Source: an uncultured Clostridia bacterium
Lineage (GTDB): Bacteria > Bacillota > Clostridia > Christensenellales > CAG-917
Direction: 5' to 3'
Assembly (NCBI GenBank): GCA_934233745.1
Contig: CAKQGN010000001.1
Location: 62,001-126,000, forward strand
DNA length: 64,000 bases
This document shows positions 7,095 to 15,296 of the stretch, piece by piece. The stretch's first letter is position 1. Every line of letters starts with the position of its first letter. The notes beneath the pieces are model-generated. The model was not told where the DNA came from, made no database searches, and saw nothing but the letters and a program-made list of their open reading frames with translations. The position numbers were made by a program, and so were the translations under genes.

Positions 7095-7652
7095 TTACAC
7101 GGGGAGCGTGGCGATTGAGTCGCAAGTCGGCTTTATGCCTACTTCCGCATCGAGAAATTTGCGGAAAACGGCGTATTCGTCTTTTGATATTTCGCAAGGG
7201 TAGGTGAGGATATTAAGCTCCAATTCATCGTCGCCGAGGTGATATTTGGCTTGCAGATGCTTGTGAGGATTCATCACAAAACCGTTTCTTTGATAAAAGT
7301 TGTATCTGCGGATAGTTGTGTCGTCGCAAGGCGGTTCGATTTCGAGAACGATACTTTTTTGAGATTGCGATTTCAATATGCCGAGGGCGGCGGTTGCCTT
7401 GCCTTTGCAACGCAGTTCGGGCAAAATCGCAAAATGTTCGAGGTATACAAAAGATTCCGTTTCCCAATAGAGCATAATGCCGACAAGTCCGTTTTCGTCG
7501 GTTATAAGGTCAAATCTGTACGCGGGATTTTGCATAATGCGCGACTGTTCTTTTTCGTCGCGTCTTTCCAAAACGGGAAAAGCACCCTCATACAATGCCA
7601 TTGCGGGGGCAAAGTATTTGTTGTTTTGGCAGGACAATCTTTCCAGTTTCAT
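7095..7652 (-). CDS. GNAT family N-acetyltransferase
   Basis: 185 residues, starting MKLERLS behind AAGGAG; the longer upstream frame lacks a ribosome binding site. The fold pattern is that of GNAT enzymes: strand pair LVGIMLYWET and YLEHFAILPELRCKGKATAALG, which holds the acetyl-CoA pyrophosphate-binding loop (R-x-x-G/K-x-A/G), then YNFYQRNGFV. It moves an acetyl group from acetyl-CoA to an amine, probably a small molecule or a protein N-terminus; the substrate is unknown. Cytoplasmic. It is transcribed away from the large membrane protein at 7880 and stands alone. Confidence 0.85.
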   Translation of the reverse strand: MKLERLSCQNNKYFAPAMALYEGAFPVLERRDEKEQSRIMQNPAYRFDLITDENGLVGIMLYWETESFVYLEHFAILPELRCKGKATAALGILKSQSQKSIVLEIEPPCDDTTIRRYNFYQRNGFVMNPHKHLQAKYHLGDDELELNILTYPCEISKDEYAVFRKFLDAEVGIKPTCDSIATLPV

Positions 7653-7879
7653 GACTTCTCCTTGTAGCGCACAGAACATAAATCGCAATGTTTTGTGAAA
7701 GTGCGCGCAGATAAACGTTTCTTTACGAACGATTTTACCATACTTTCTATGCTTGCGCAACACGAACAAAATGACAAAAATGAGGCGATGCAATGCATTT
7801 TGTCAATTTACACTATGAAAAACGCACACAGTATGCTAAAATACAATTAATACCGTTAATCGAAAACGTCAGGTGGAAT

Positions 7880-10063
7880 ATGAATATTGTTATTTGGCTG
7901 TGTTTTGCAATTATGCTTGCAATTCTAATAACGTCGATTGTCAACATCGCAAGAAGAGGCAGGGCGGACAGGCTCGAGTATTACAACAACTACAAAAAAG
8001 GCAAGTTTTGGGCGATTTACTTTGTTGCGATCCCGCTTTTCTTTTTGGCAAACACTTTCAGCGGTTCGGCGGCGGACGAAGCGTTTTTCGACGCCGTGAA
8101 ATCAAGCGTCGATTTGGTCGTGTTGAAGTACGATTACTCATCCGTAAAGCCGCTTATGGATGCAAATCCGTCGTTCAGGGCGGTTATGTGGACGTGTTTT
8201 GTCATGGTTGCGCTCAATGCGAGCTTTTTGGCGGTTACGATTGCATGCAGAAGGGTTTTGAATCATGCGTGGAAAGAGCGTGCAAAAAGCGCAAAGAAAT
8301 GCTATGTTGTGGTGGGATTCAATCCGCAAAATAAAAGTATTGTCAAGTCTATTGTCAAAAAGAGTAAGCACGCAAACTGCATTATAGTCGCAAAAGAAGT
8401 CAACGAGGATTTGAAGAAGTTTGCTTTTGTGCAAAAAGTTTCGTATGCGAAAGCGGAGTCTGCCGACGATTTTGCAAAAAATCTGCGCGCAATGTTCAAG
8501 GACTTTGACAATCGCAGCGTCGAGGTCATAGTCAATACAGGCGATGAAAAAGGCAATCTTGCACTTGCCGAACAAATCGCCGGAGTCATAGGCGAGTTGT
8601 CGCTTGAAAAGTACGGAAGCGAGGGTGACAGAGGCTTGAACGCTTATGTTTTCGGCGAGCCTGAAAACATGTCGACCTATCTGAAAATCGTCCGAAAAAC
8701 TTCCGGACTTGTGCATTATGTCAACAAATATAAACTCGTTGCGTACGATTTTGCCGGCAAGTATCCTCTGACCGAGTTTATGGACGAGGAACAAATCGAT
8801 TATTCCACGGCAACGATAAAGCCCGACGTTTCGCTCAATGTCGCGCTCATAGGATTCGGAAAAGCAAACAGACAAATTTTTCTTACGTCGGTTGAGAACA
8901 ATCAGTTTATGAGCATCGAGGACGGCAAACTCGTCCCCAAACTCGTCAACTATTGGATTTATGACAAGAAAGACGCAAGAAACGATAAAAATCTCAATCA
9001 CGATTACTACCGATTCGAGCAAGAACTCGGCAAAGAAAAGTATTTGCCGCTCCCTTGCAAACCCGCAAACGAAATGTTTTTCGAGCTGGATATAAACGAC
9101 GATGAGTTCTACAAATCTTTGCACGAGAATCTCGGAGAGCAAAAAGGGGAGAAGAAATACAACTATCTGATAATCGCTTTCGGCTCGGATCTTGAAAATC
9201 TCGACTTTGCCGAAAAGATTTGTACAAAGCTGAAAGAGTGGGAAATTTTCGACAAAACCAAAGTGTTTGTCAAAATCCGCGACGACAAACTCAAAAATGA
9301 CGTTATCGGCGGTTTTGAAAAAGACAATGAGCAGTTTATCGTTTTCGGAAACGAGAACGAGCTTGTGTACAATGTCGACGCAATCGTCAATGAAGAGAAC
9401 GAGTCTATGGCAAAAGACAGGCATTTTTGTTATGAGCTTGCCTACGTATACGAAAGCGCAAAAGCAAAGGCACAGGCAAGCGGGATCGATTCCGTTCAAA
9501 TCGACGAGGCAAAAGAAAAACTCAACGCAACAAAAAGTTGGTATACGCAATCTCAATTTCAGCGTGAAGCAAATATATACGCCGTGCTTGCAATAAAGAT
9601 GAAGTTGCAACTCATGGGCTTCGATTTTTGCAAAAAAAGCGAGGAAAAGAAAGATGCGTCCGACAAGTTTATGAGCATGTACGAGTGTGGTGATCCCATT
9701 GTTTACGACGGCAGCGAAATCGAGGGCAGAAAGGGCGTTAAATACACCAACGATTTCAAACTTGACAGCCTAAGGGGACGCATGGCAATACAGGAACATC
9801 AAAGATGGAACGCATACGCTATCACCTGCGGTATGATTCCGATGCCCATAGAAAAAATGGAAGAAGGCAAATTCAAAGATTTCGAGCTGCGCAAACACGG
9901 CTGCCTCACCACTTTCGAAGGTCTTGTCGAATACAGAAAAATCAAGGCGAGAGTCGAGCATAAGAGCGAGGAAAAAACCGACGTTATCAGATACGATTAT
10001 CAAATCATGGACGATGTCGAGTGGCTTCTCGCAAGATTTGGCAAGAAGATTGTCGAAGAGTAA
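7880..10063 (+). CDS. Membrane protein with TrkA-N-like and RyR-like domains
   Basis: 727 residues, start behind AGGTGG. Three hydrophobic segments (about residues 1-22, 45-62 and 92-118) precede a large cytoplasmic part. That part contains two nucleotide-binding-like strands: KKCYVVVGFNPQNKS near residue 137, resembling a TrkA-N/Rossmann entry, and NVALIGFGKANRQIF near 315. Close to the C-terminus (about 630-700) lies MAIQEHQRWNAYAITCGM and later HGCLTTFEGLVEYRKI, which resembles the bacterial ryanodine-receptor-like (RyR) domain. Known proteins of this layout are thought to be ligand-gated ion-transport or sensing proteins. No pore signature TxGYG is visible, so transport is unproven. Monocistronic; ends at a strong terminator. 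Confidence 0.6.
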   Translation: MNIVIWLCFAIMLAILITSIVNIARRGRADRLEYYNNYKKGKFWAIYFVAIPLFFLANTFSGSAADEAFFDAVKSSVDLVVLKYDYSSVKPLMDANPSFRAVMWTCFVMVALNASFLAVTIACRRVLNHAWKERAKSAKKCYVVVGFNPQNKSIVKSIVKKSKHANCIIVAKEVNEDLKKFAFVQKVSYAKAESADDFAKNLRAMFKDFDNRSVEVIVNTGDEKGNLALAEQIAGVIGELSLEKYGSEGDRGLNAYVFGEPENMSTYLKIVRKTSGLVHYVNKYKLVAYDFAGKYPLTEFMDEEQIDYSTATIKPDVSLNVALIGFGKANRQIFLTSVENNQFMSIEDGKLVPKLVNYWIYDKKDARNDKNLNHDYYRFEQELGKEKYLPLPCKPANEMFFELDINDDEFYKSLHENLGEQKGEKKYNYLIIAFGSDLENLDFAEKICTKLKEWEIFDKTKVFVKIRDDKLKNDVIGGFEKDNEQFIVFGNENELVYNVDAIVNEENESMAKDRHFCYELAYVYESAKAKAQASGIDSVQIDEAKEKLNATKSWYTQSQFQREANIYAVLAIKMKLQLMGFDFCKKSEEKKDASDKFMSMYECGDPIVYDGSEIEGRKGVKYTNDFKLDSLRGRMAIQEHQRWNAYAITCGMIPMPIEKMEEGKFKDFELRKHGCLTTFEGLVEYRKIKARVEHKSEEKTDVIRYDYQIMDDVEWLLARFGKKIVEE

Positions 10064-10137
10064 CAAAAAAAAAGGAACAAATCCTGCCGAAACAGAATTG
10101 CGGCAGAGATATTAAGACCTGAACGATGCCAAAACCG

Positions 10138-10187
10138 AACGCACCTTTGAAAGTCAGATGAAAAACTTTCCAAGGTGCGTTTTTTTT
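10138..10187 (+). terminator. Terminator of the RyR-like gene
   Basis: AACGCACCTTT pairs with AAGGTGCGTT (interrupted stem), followed by eight T. Confidence 0.85.
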
Positions 10188-10237
10188 GCAAGTGCAAATA
10201 ACCGCGGCAAAACGGCGATAGGACGAAAAGTTTTTTC

Positions 10238-10266
10238 TTGCATATAGTACGATTGTAGTTTATAAT
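10238..10266 (+). promoter_or_regulatory. Promoter of the 4-TM protein gene
   Basis: TTGCAT, 17-nt spacer, TATAAT. Confidence 0.6.
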
Positions 10267-10293
10267 CAAATCATCAATTTCAGGGGCAAAATT

Positions 10294-11034
10294 ATGGCAA
10301 AACAACTTACAAAAACCGAGAAAGTGCTTTTTGCGCTTTTGGGACTTTCGGTTGCGATAATCGTCTTAGGTATTCTCTTTTTGCTCAACGCAATGCAAGA
10401 TATGGAGAATCCCGACAATATAGCTTTTTTCAAGGCATTCAGTCGCATAGACAACGTGCTTGCAAAATATATCGTGGTTATACTTACGATGAGTGTTGGT
10501 ATCATGCTGTTTTCAAACGTGGCGTTGAGATTCCCGAATAAGAAGTTGCGCAACGGGCTTACGATAGGAATAACGACTTTTGCGTTTGTGCTTACGCTCC
10601 CGCTGGTGTATGTGTTTATCGCCATTCTGCCTCTTGCGGCAAAAGCCACCACAACCGGCATGCCGGCGTTTGAAGAACTGTTTGCGGTAGACAGAGTTAT
10701 GCGCACGGACAACATCCTCAAAGGGTTTATGGCTTGGTTTGGGGGCGGTGCGTTTCTTTGGGTTGTGCTTGTGTTTATGCTTTTGCTCTCGGTGTTGTTT
10801 TTGTTGGAACCGCTATTTGCGGGCATATGCGTAACGAAGGGCAAAATCCTCAATATTGTCGGCAAAAACAAAGACGGCAAAGTGCGTTTGTTCTGCACCG
10901 ACGAGCTTCCGATACTCAAAAAACAACGTGAGCAAATGGAAGATATTTTGAACTCCGACGAGGATGAGCCGAATGGACACACCGAATGTGCGACGCCTGT
11001 CGAGGCGGCGGCTTGCGACATTATAGAGGAGTGA
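10294..11034 (+). CDS. Four-TM membrane protein, unknown function
   Basis: 246 residues. Four hydrophobic helices are visible at about residues 10-33, 55-77, 85-112 and 146-176, with a conserved-looking pair of glycines before the last (AWFGGGAFLW). The C-terminal 65 residues are soluble and acidic and end in EE, so the tail probably faces the cytoplasm. No signature of a transporter or enzyme is seen. It has its own promoter and terminator. I do not recognise the family. Confidence 0.75.
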   Translation: MAKQLTKTEKVLFALLGLSVAIIVLGILFLLNAMQDMENPDNIAFFKAFSRIDNVLAKYIVVILTMSVGIMLFSNVALRFPNKKLRNGLTIGITTFAFVLTLPLVYVFIAILPLAAKATTTGMPAFEELFAVDRVMRTDNILKGFMAWFGGGAFLWVVLVFMLLLSVLFLLEPLFAGICVTKGKILNIVGKNKDGKVRLFCTDELPILKKQREQMEDILNSDEDEPNGHTECATPVEAAACDIIEE

Positions 11035-11074
11035 GCAAGGGCATAATCAAGTGAAAAACATGCAAAAAATGAAG

Positions 11075-11105
11075 AACGCAACGATTGAATCGTTGCGTTT
11101 TTGTG
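11075..11105. terminator. Terminator between convergent genes
   Basis: AACGCAACGATT pairs with AATCGTTGCGTT around a tight GA loop, then T-rich. Confidence 0.8.
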
Positions 11106-11175
11106 TGCGCTCATATCTTGACGTATGTGTGCGTTGTTGCACAAATCACGGTTTTATGTGTCCGATATTAATCGT

Positions 11176-12825
11176 TTAACCGTTCTTTTTGTTGTTATTG
11201 CGCTTTGTGTGTTTCAAAGTTATACGCTTTCTCGGCTTTACGATTTCGTTGACGGAAGTCTTAAATCTTTCAAAGTCGACACACTCGGCTTGTATGCTCA
11301 ATTCGTCTCCCACTTGAAGCACCGTGTCGGACGCAGGTACGATGGATACGCCGTCGCGTTTGACCGTGCGGATAAGCAGGTTGCTCGGCCACAACACGTC
11401 GCGTATGGGTTTGTGCATGGCAATCGAGCCGTCCTCGACAGTGGTGATATAAGTGTGTTTTTCAAGATGAACATGTTGTTCTTCAAGGATGTTGTCCAAA
11501 AGCTCATCGTATAAAGATCTTCTTCCGCATACCTCGTTGACCATGTATCCGAACGATACGCCCAGCACGACGGGAATGAGCAGCGTGAATTGCCACGTAA
11601 GCTCTACAACCATTATGATTGCCGTGAGGGGAGCTTTGACGATAGTCGTGAAGAACGTTGCCATACAAATCATGACGATGCAGTCGGCATATTCCGGCGC
11701 CATACCCCACATGATTGAAAGTTTCGATACAAGTGCGCCTATGCACGCGCCTATTGCAAGCATCGGAATAAAAATTCCGCACGGTACGCCTGCGCCGAGA
11801 TTGAAGGCGGTTGCGATGATTCTCATCACCAGCACCAAAATCAAAGTCACGACAACGGGAGAAGAAAAAATCGTTGCAACGGTTTGCTCCCGACTGCCTC
11901 CGAGCGTGCCGAGAGATTCTATAAACGAATGTCCGCCGCCCATAACCGAAACGCTGATAAGCCCGAAAATGCCTGCAAACACAAACGGGAAGAGAAGTTT
12001 GAGATAGTTGGTGACAATCGTATGCTTTGTTTTGATTTTTGCAAACATTTTTTTTGAAAGCATGCAGAGTGCATAAAAGCCAAGTCCGCACAGTCCGCTT
12101 GCAAGTGCCGCAAGCGCAACAAAACCGTAGCTTTTCAAGGGGATTTGCACCAAAGAGAACGTCTGCAAAGTCGATGCAACGCTCATGCCCATAACTTCGT
12201 AAAGCGCATTTCTTACAATGATTGAAGAAAGAACGGATGAGAATGCGCAAATGAAAATCGCAGGCGTGAATCGTCTGTGAGCTTCCTCAAAAGCAAACGT
12301 TATGCCCGTAAGCGGCGCATTGAACGCAACGGCAAGGCCGGCGCACGCTCCGCCCGTAATCTGATACCTTTTCTCCATGTCGGTGCAACGCAAAAGTTTT
12401 GAAGTGCCTTCGCCGCACATAGCGCCTATAAACATGCTCGGACCTTCCGCACCCGCGGTTAATCCCGAAATTATGCAAACCAGACACGATGCCGCCATTG
12501 ACGGAAGAGATTTGTGCCATTCAAGTTCCAACAGTCCTCTCGCCGCTCCTTCGGTTTGCGGAATACCGCTTCCTCGCACCATAGGAACAAACTTTGAAAG
12601 GGTTGCGAGCGCAAATGCTATTATCGCAAGCACGACAAACATCAAAGGAACAAATGCCGGATTTTCCCGCACCAAAGAATATACGTCCTTGGCGTATTTT
12701 GAAAACAATTCGGCAGCGATGTTGAAATAGGTCACTACGATTCCTGCCAAAATGCCCGTAATAATGCCCACTGCCATAAGCTGGACGCCGTGTCTATATA
12801 ATCTTGAAAGCAAATTTTTGTCCAT
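11176..12825 (-). CDS. ClC family chloride channel/antiporter with RCK_C domain
   Basis: 549 residues, about ten to twelve membrane helices in the first 430. Three selectivity motifs are present: GSGIPQTEG (motif 1), GAEGPSMFIG (motif 2, keeping the gating glutamate although the usual G-K/R-E-G-P lysine is alanine), and GAGVPCGIFIP (motif 3). The last 90 residues form a TrkA-C/RCK_C ligand-binding domain (NLLIRTVKRDGVSIVPASDT ... VGDELSIQAE). Family members move chloride, often in exchange for protons; the retained glutamate favours an exchanger. Inner membrane. It stands alone, convergent with the 4-TM gene. Confidence 0.93.
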   Translation of the reverse strand: MDKNLLSRLYRHGVQLMAVGIITGILAGIVVTYFNIAAELFSKYAKDVYSLVRENPAFVPLMFVVLAIIAFALATLSKFVPMVRGSGIPQTEGAARGLLELEWHKSLPSMAASCLVCIISGLTAGAEGPSMFIGAMCGEGTSKLLRCTDMEKRYQITGGACAGLAVAFNAPLTGITFAFEEAHRRFTPAIFICAFSSVLSSIIVRNALYEVMGMSVASTLQTFSLVQIPLKSYGFVALAALASGLCGLGFYALCMLSKKMFAKIKTKHTIVTNYLKLLFPFVFAGIFGLISVSVMGGGHSFIESLGTLGGSREQTVATIFSSPVVVTLILVLVMRIIATAFNLGAGVPCGIFIPMLAIGACIGALVSKLSIMWGMAPEYADCIVMICMATFFTTIVKAPLTAIIMVVELTWQFTLLIPVVLGVSFGYMVNEVCGRRSLYDELLDNILEEQHVHLEKHTYITTVEDGSIAMHKPIRDVLWPSNLLIRTVKRDGVSIVPASDTVLQVGDELSIQAECVDFERFKTSVNEIVKPRKRITLKHTKRNNNKKNG

Positions 12826-12926
12826 ATTTACTCACTTTCGATTTTGATGTTTGCATTATAGTTTTATGCAACGACAAAATCAAATCAAACGCACATATGT
12901 TTTTTTATTAAATGTTTTCGGCAATA

Positions 12927-13913
12927 TTATAATGAGTCTTCATACAATGCAAGCGTTTTTTTGAGAGTTGCAATCACGCTGTTTCTCAACGACGCGGGAG
13001 AGAGAACTTCCACGTTACGATTGTATTGAAGCACCCAATAAAGCATCGCTTTTTCACTTGCCACTATGGTTGCGACAAAGTATTTTTCATCGAGTTTTTT
13101 TGCCGTGAAGTTTGTGCCGAACCAATCATACAGCGTATCTGCCATTCCGATCCAGCATTTCAAAGTTATTGCAACGGGCATGTCGTTGTACATGTACGGA
13201 AGAGATGTCGCGATGCGCTTGTAGTCGATGCCTTTTTCAAACCCCTCGTTGTCGCGCAAAGGTTTTGCGTCCTCGTCCGAGATGTCGATGTTTGTGATTT
13301 TGTCCATGCGGTAAAAACCGATTTCGTCAAACATCTCGTCAAACATCATCAGGTAATAGCGTTGATTGTGCAGCAGCATTTGATAGGGCGATCCGACATG
13401 CGGTTTGGACGGGTGCAGTTTTTTGTCAAGTCCGATTTTGTTGTAGTCAAACTTGATTTTTTTGCCTTGCTCGATTGCCTCGTCCACGACGTCTATGTTG
13501 TAGAAAAACGCTTTGTTGTCCGACTTGTCCCACTCTTTGACGGAGTATACGTGCTTGACGTGGCTTTTGAAGTTTTGTCCGCCAAACGATATGAGCTTGT
13601 CGATGAGCTGGGCAGAGTGAGTCGAGTTTACGTTGCGCGAGGAAAGAACGCTGTCGATAAGCAAGCGTAATTCCGCGTTTTCAAACTTGCGAGAGGCAAG
13701 AAACGTGCCGTTTGCGCCGGATTCGAGGTCAAAGCCCATTTCCTTCAAGTAGGATATGTTTCTGCCAATGGCTTTTCTTTCACACACGATGTCGTAGTCG
13801 CGCTCCAGAATGTCGATGATGCGTTGCTGCGTAAGAGGATGCTCTTCGTCGCTGTATTCGTCAAGTATTTGATAAATACGCATTATCAAAGTTTTTTTTG
13901 CTTCAAGTGCCAT
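12927..13913 (-). CDS. WYL-domain transcriptional regulator
   Basis: 328 residues starting MALEAKK behind GGAGA. An N-terminal winged helix (residues 1-65, TQQRIIDILERDYDIVCERK) is followed by a WYL domain (about 140-230; PYQMLLHNQRYYLMMFDE and IGFYRMDKITNIDI) and a C-terminal extension with the AMLYWVLQYNRNVEVLSP segment typical of these regulators. WYL regulators bind nucleic acid or nucleotide ligands and act as activators or repressors, often of DNA-damage or defence genes. No target gene is adjacent except the divergent repeat cluster, so its regulon is unknown. Confidence 0.88.
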   Translation of the reverse strand: MALEAKKTLIMRIYQILDEYSDEEHPLTQQRIIDILERDYDIVCERKAIGRNISYLKEMGFDLESGANGTFLASRKFENAELRLLIDSVLSSRNVNSTHSAQLIDKLISFGGQNFKSHVKHVYSVKEWDKSDNKAFFYNIDVVDEAIEQGKKIKFDYNKIGLDKKLHPSKPHVGSPYQMLLHNQRYYLMMFDEMFDEIGFYRMDKITNIDISDEDAKPLRDNEGFEKGIDYKRIATSLPYMYNDMPVAITLKCWIGMADTLYDWFGTNFTAKKLDEKYFVATIVASEKAMLYWVLQYNRNVEVLSPASLRNSVIATLKKTLALYEDSL

Positions 13914-14032
13914 AGTTTCTCCTTTTGCGCCAAAGGCGCACTTATACACGGTATGTGCAACTTAAGAGACGGAACACGAGCCGCAACGGCGGCGAGCAAG
14001 CGAACGCCGAGCATTGCTCAAACGGCGCTGCG

Positions 14033-14122
14033 GTTATGGCAACCGCCTCAAATGTCATTCAGAGGAGCAAAGCGACGTGGGAATCCCCTAAATAGAAACG
14101 AAAACGCAGTGGCGGTTGCCAT
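14033..14122 (+). repeat. R1 hairpin element, copy 1
   Basis: Stem ATGGCAACCGCC (14036-14047) with GGCGGTTGCCAT (14111-14122). The core is TGTCATTC...GGGAATCCCC...TAAATAGAAACG. It forms a 90-nt near-identical inverted pair with 14527-14616. Confidence 0.85.
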
Positions 14123-14263
14123 CGACCGCACTTGTTCTCGCAATCACTAACCGCGCAACCACTCTTCACTCTCAAAATAAGATGGACAAAACTCAAACCA
14201 CAATTCCGTTCGAGTGCTTGCTTGGTGTTGGCGTGCTCCGCACGCAAGTAGAATATTCCACAA

Positions 14264-14337
14264 TCCAAACATCGTTTGGATATCATCGTGCTTGCACGAT
14301 ATCATCACAAAGTGATATCACCGCCACAGGCGATATC
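14264..14337. repeat. Array of four GATATC hairpins
   Basis: Consecutive stem-loops share GATATC ends: ATCCAAAC/GTTTGGAT, GATATCATCGTGC/GCACGATATC, GATATCA/TGATATC and GATATC...CGCC/GGCG...GATATC. A degenerate copy occurs at about 47020-47065. Confidence 0.8.
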
Positions 14338-14350
14338 ATTAATTCTCCGC

Positions 14351-14467
14351 AACGGCGGTATGGGCGCGACGCGTTAAGCAACACATCCAGTGAATGTGTT
14401 GTAGCCAAAGCGAACGAGGCGGATTGCGGTGCGCAAACGCCGAAGTCCAAACACGTGAGGAAGGGGG
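14351..14467 (+). repeat. R2 repeat, copy 1 (about 117 nt)
   Basis: Near-identical to 54977-55091, including AACGGCGGTATGGGCGCGAC at its start, an AACACAT/ATGTGTT hairpin and a final GTGAGGAAGGGG motif. The tail motif recurs at 46690-46725 (minus) and about 55187-55205. Confidence 0.85.
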
Positions 14468-14526
14468 GAGTTGCATTTAGAGTGCTAAACGCTCAACTCT
14501 TGTAGAGGAAGAATAAACACCCGAAG

Positions 14527-14616
14527 TGGCAACCGCCACTGTGTTTTTCGTTTCTATTTAGGGGATTCCCACGTCGCTTTGCTCCTCTGAATGACATTTG
14601 GGGCGGTTGCCATAAC
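14527..14616 (-). repeat. R1 hairpin element, copy 2
   Basis: Inverted near-identical partner of 14033-14122; stem TGGCAACCGCC with GGCGGTTGCCA. Confidence 0.85.
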
Positions 14617-14660
14617 CTATGCATCGTGAAATTATCTACTTGCGCCAACGGCGCACTTCA

Positions 14661-14750
14661 CCAAGCAGACAATCTTGCGAAACTGCGGCAGGAGTTTTTG
14701 TCCCTGCTCGAACTGATAGCAAAGATTTTCTGCGCGGTTAGTGATTGCGA
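14661..14750 (-). repeat. R3 repeat, copy 1, with protein-like reading
   Basis: Read leftwards it encodes ENLCYQFEQGQKLLPQFRKI, nearly the same peptide as the copy at 54863-54940. Several differences between the copies fall on synonymous sites. Confidence 0.7.
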
Positions 14751-14766
14751 GAACAAGCGAGGCTTT

Positions 14767-14849
14767 CGGCAATACGCCATTGAGGTTTGCGTTTCTATTT
14801 AGGGGATTCCCACGCTTACGCTCGGAATGACATTTGAGGCGTGTTGCCG
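14767..14849 (-). repeat. R1 hairpin element, copy 3
   Basis: Stem CGGCAATACGCC with GGCGTGTTGCCG. The stem differs from copies 1 and 2 but still pairs, with one wobble. Confidence 0.8.
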
Positions 14850-14974
14850 TTGCCTCAGCGTAGTTTGAGCAACGGTGTACCATTTTCGGTACACAGTATA
14901 GCATATTATATGTTTGTAAGCAAGAGGAAAACAAAATTCCTCAAACGGAAAACTCAATGCAAAGGAGAACAACA

Positions 14975-15094
14975 ATGAAAATATTTATGAGTAGAATCAA
15001 CAATCAACAGAGAGTCAACAATGCGCAAATCGCAACGGACAAAAACGGGAAGGTCGTTTTTGTGCGAATGAGCCTAATGCGCAAAGCGTCATAA
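14975..15094 (+). CDS. Small protein, 39 residues
   Basis: MKIFMSRINNQQRVNNAQIA... The start has a strong AAGGAGA ribosome binding site 6-8 nt upstream, the codon use matches neighbouring genes, and a small hairpin with six T follows at 15095-15120. A basic peptide without a membrane segment. It sits alone between the repeat cluster and the nucleotidase. No family was recognised; its function is unknown. The strong start signal is the main reason to list it. Confidence 0.5.
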   Translation: MKIFMSRINNQQRVNNAQIATDKNGKVVFVRMSLMRKAS

Positions 15095-15183
15095 CGATTT
15101 GAAAATACAATCGCTTTTTTCAAGGCATGTTCCATATGAGCGTTTGCTCTGCGGCACTGCAACCCATAAACCCTTTTCAGACC

Positions 15184-15215
15184 AAAACCCGACAGCCCCT
15201 TAAAGTCGGGTTTTG
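15184..15215 (+). terminator. Terminator upstream of nucleotidase
   Basis: AAAACCCGAC pairs with GTCGGGTTTT. It isolates the nucleotidase promoter from transcription out of the repeat cluster. Confidence 0.7.
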
Positions 15216-15228
15216 GCATTTGTCGGGG

Positions 15229-15257
15229 TTGCCAAATATGCTTTTGCAGTGTATAAT
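15229..15257 (+). promoter_or_regulatory. Promoter of the nucleotidase gene
   Basis: TTGCCA, 17-nt spacer, TATAAT. Confidence 0.65.
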
Positions 15258-15296
15258 CAATTTGATTTATAGCAGAAAACGATTTTGGAGAAAAGT

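Larger units (their letters stand above)
13914..14974. other. Repeat cluster without large genes
   Basis: About 1.06 kb made almost wholly of dispersed repeats: three copies of hairpin family R1, one R2 copy, one R3 copy and an array of GATATC hairpins. The same modules recur at 54745-55215 and partly at 46690-47065. Apparent reading frames here are short and follow repeat boundaries. Confidence 0.75.

Noticed and set aside
8138..9610. Long antisense frame opposite the RyR-like gene
   Set aside because: Complement-strand shadow caused by codon bias; similar shadows lie opposite rpoB, rpoC, recD2 and fusA. Low-complexity Phe/Val/Cys-rich products.
13026..13670. Plus-strand frame opposite the WYL regulator
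   Set aside because: Antisense shadow of a gene with clear domains on the minus strand.
14279..14337. CRISPR array
   Set aside because: The repeats are palindromes sharing boundaries, with no unique spacers of constant length and no cas genes in the window.
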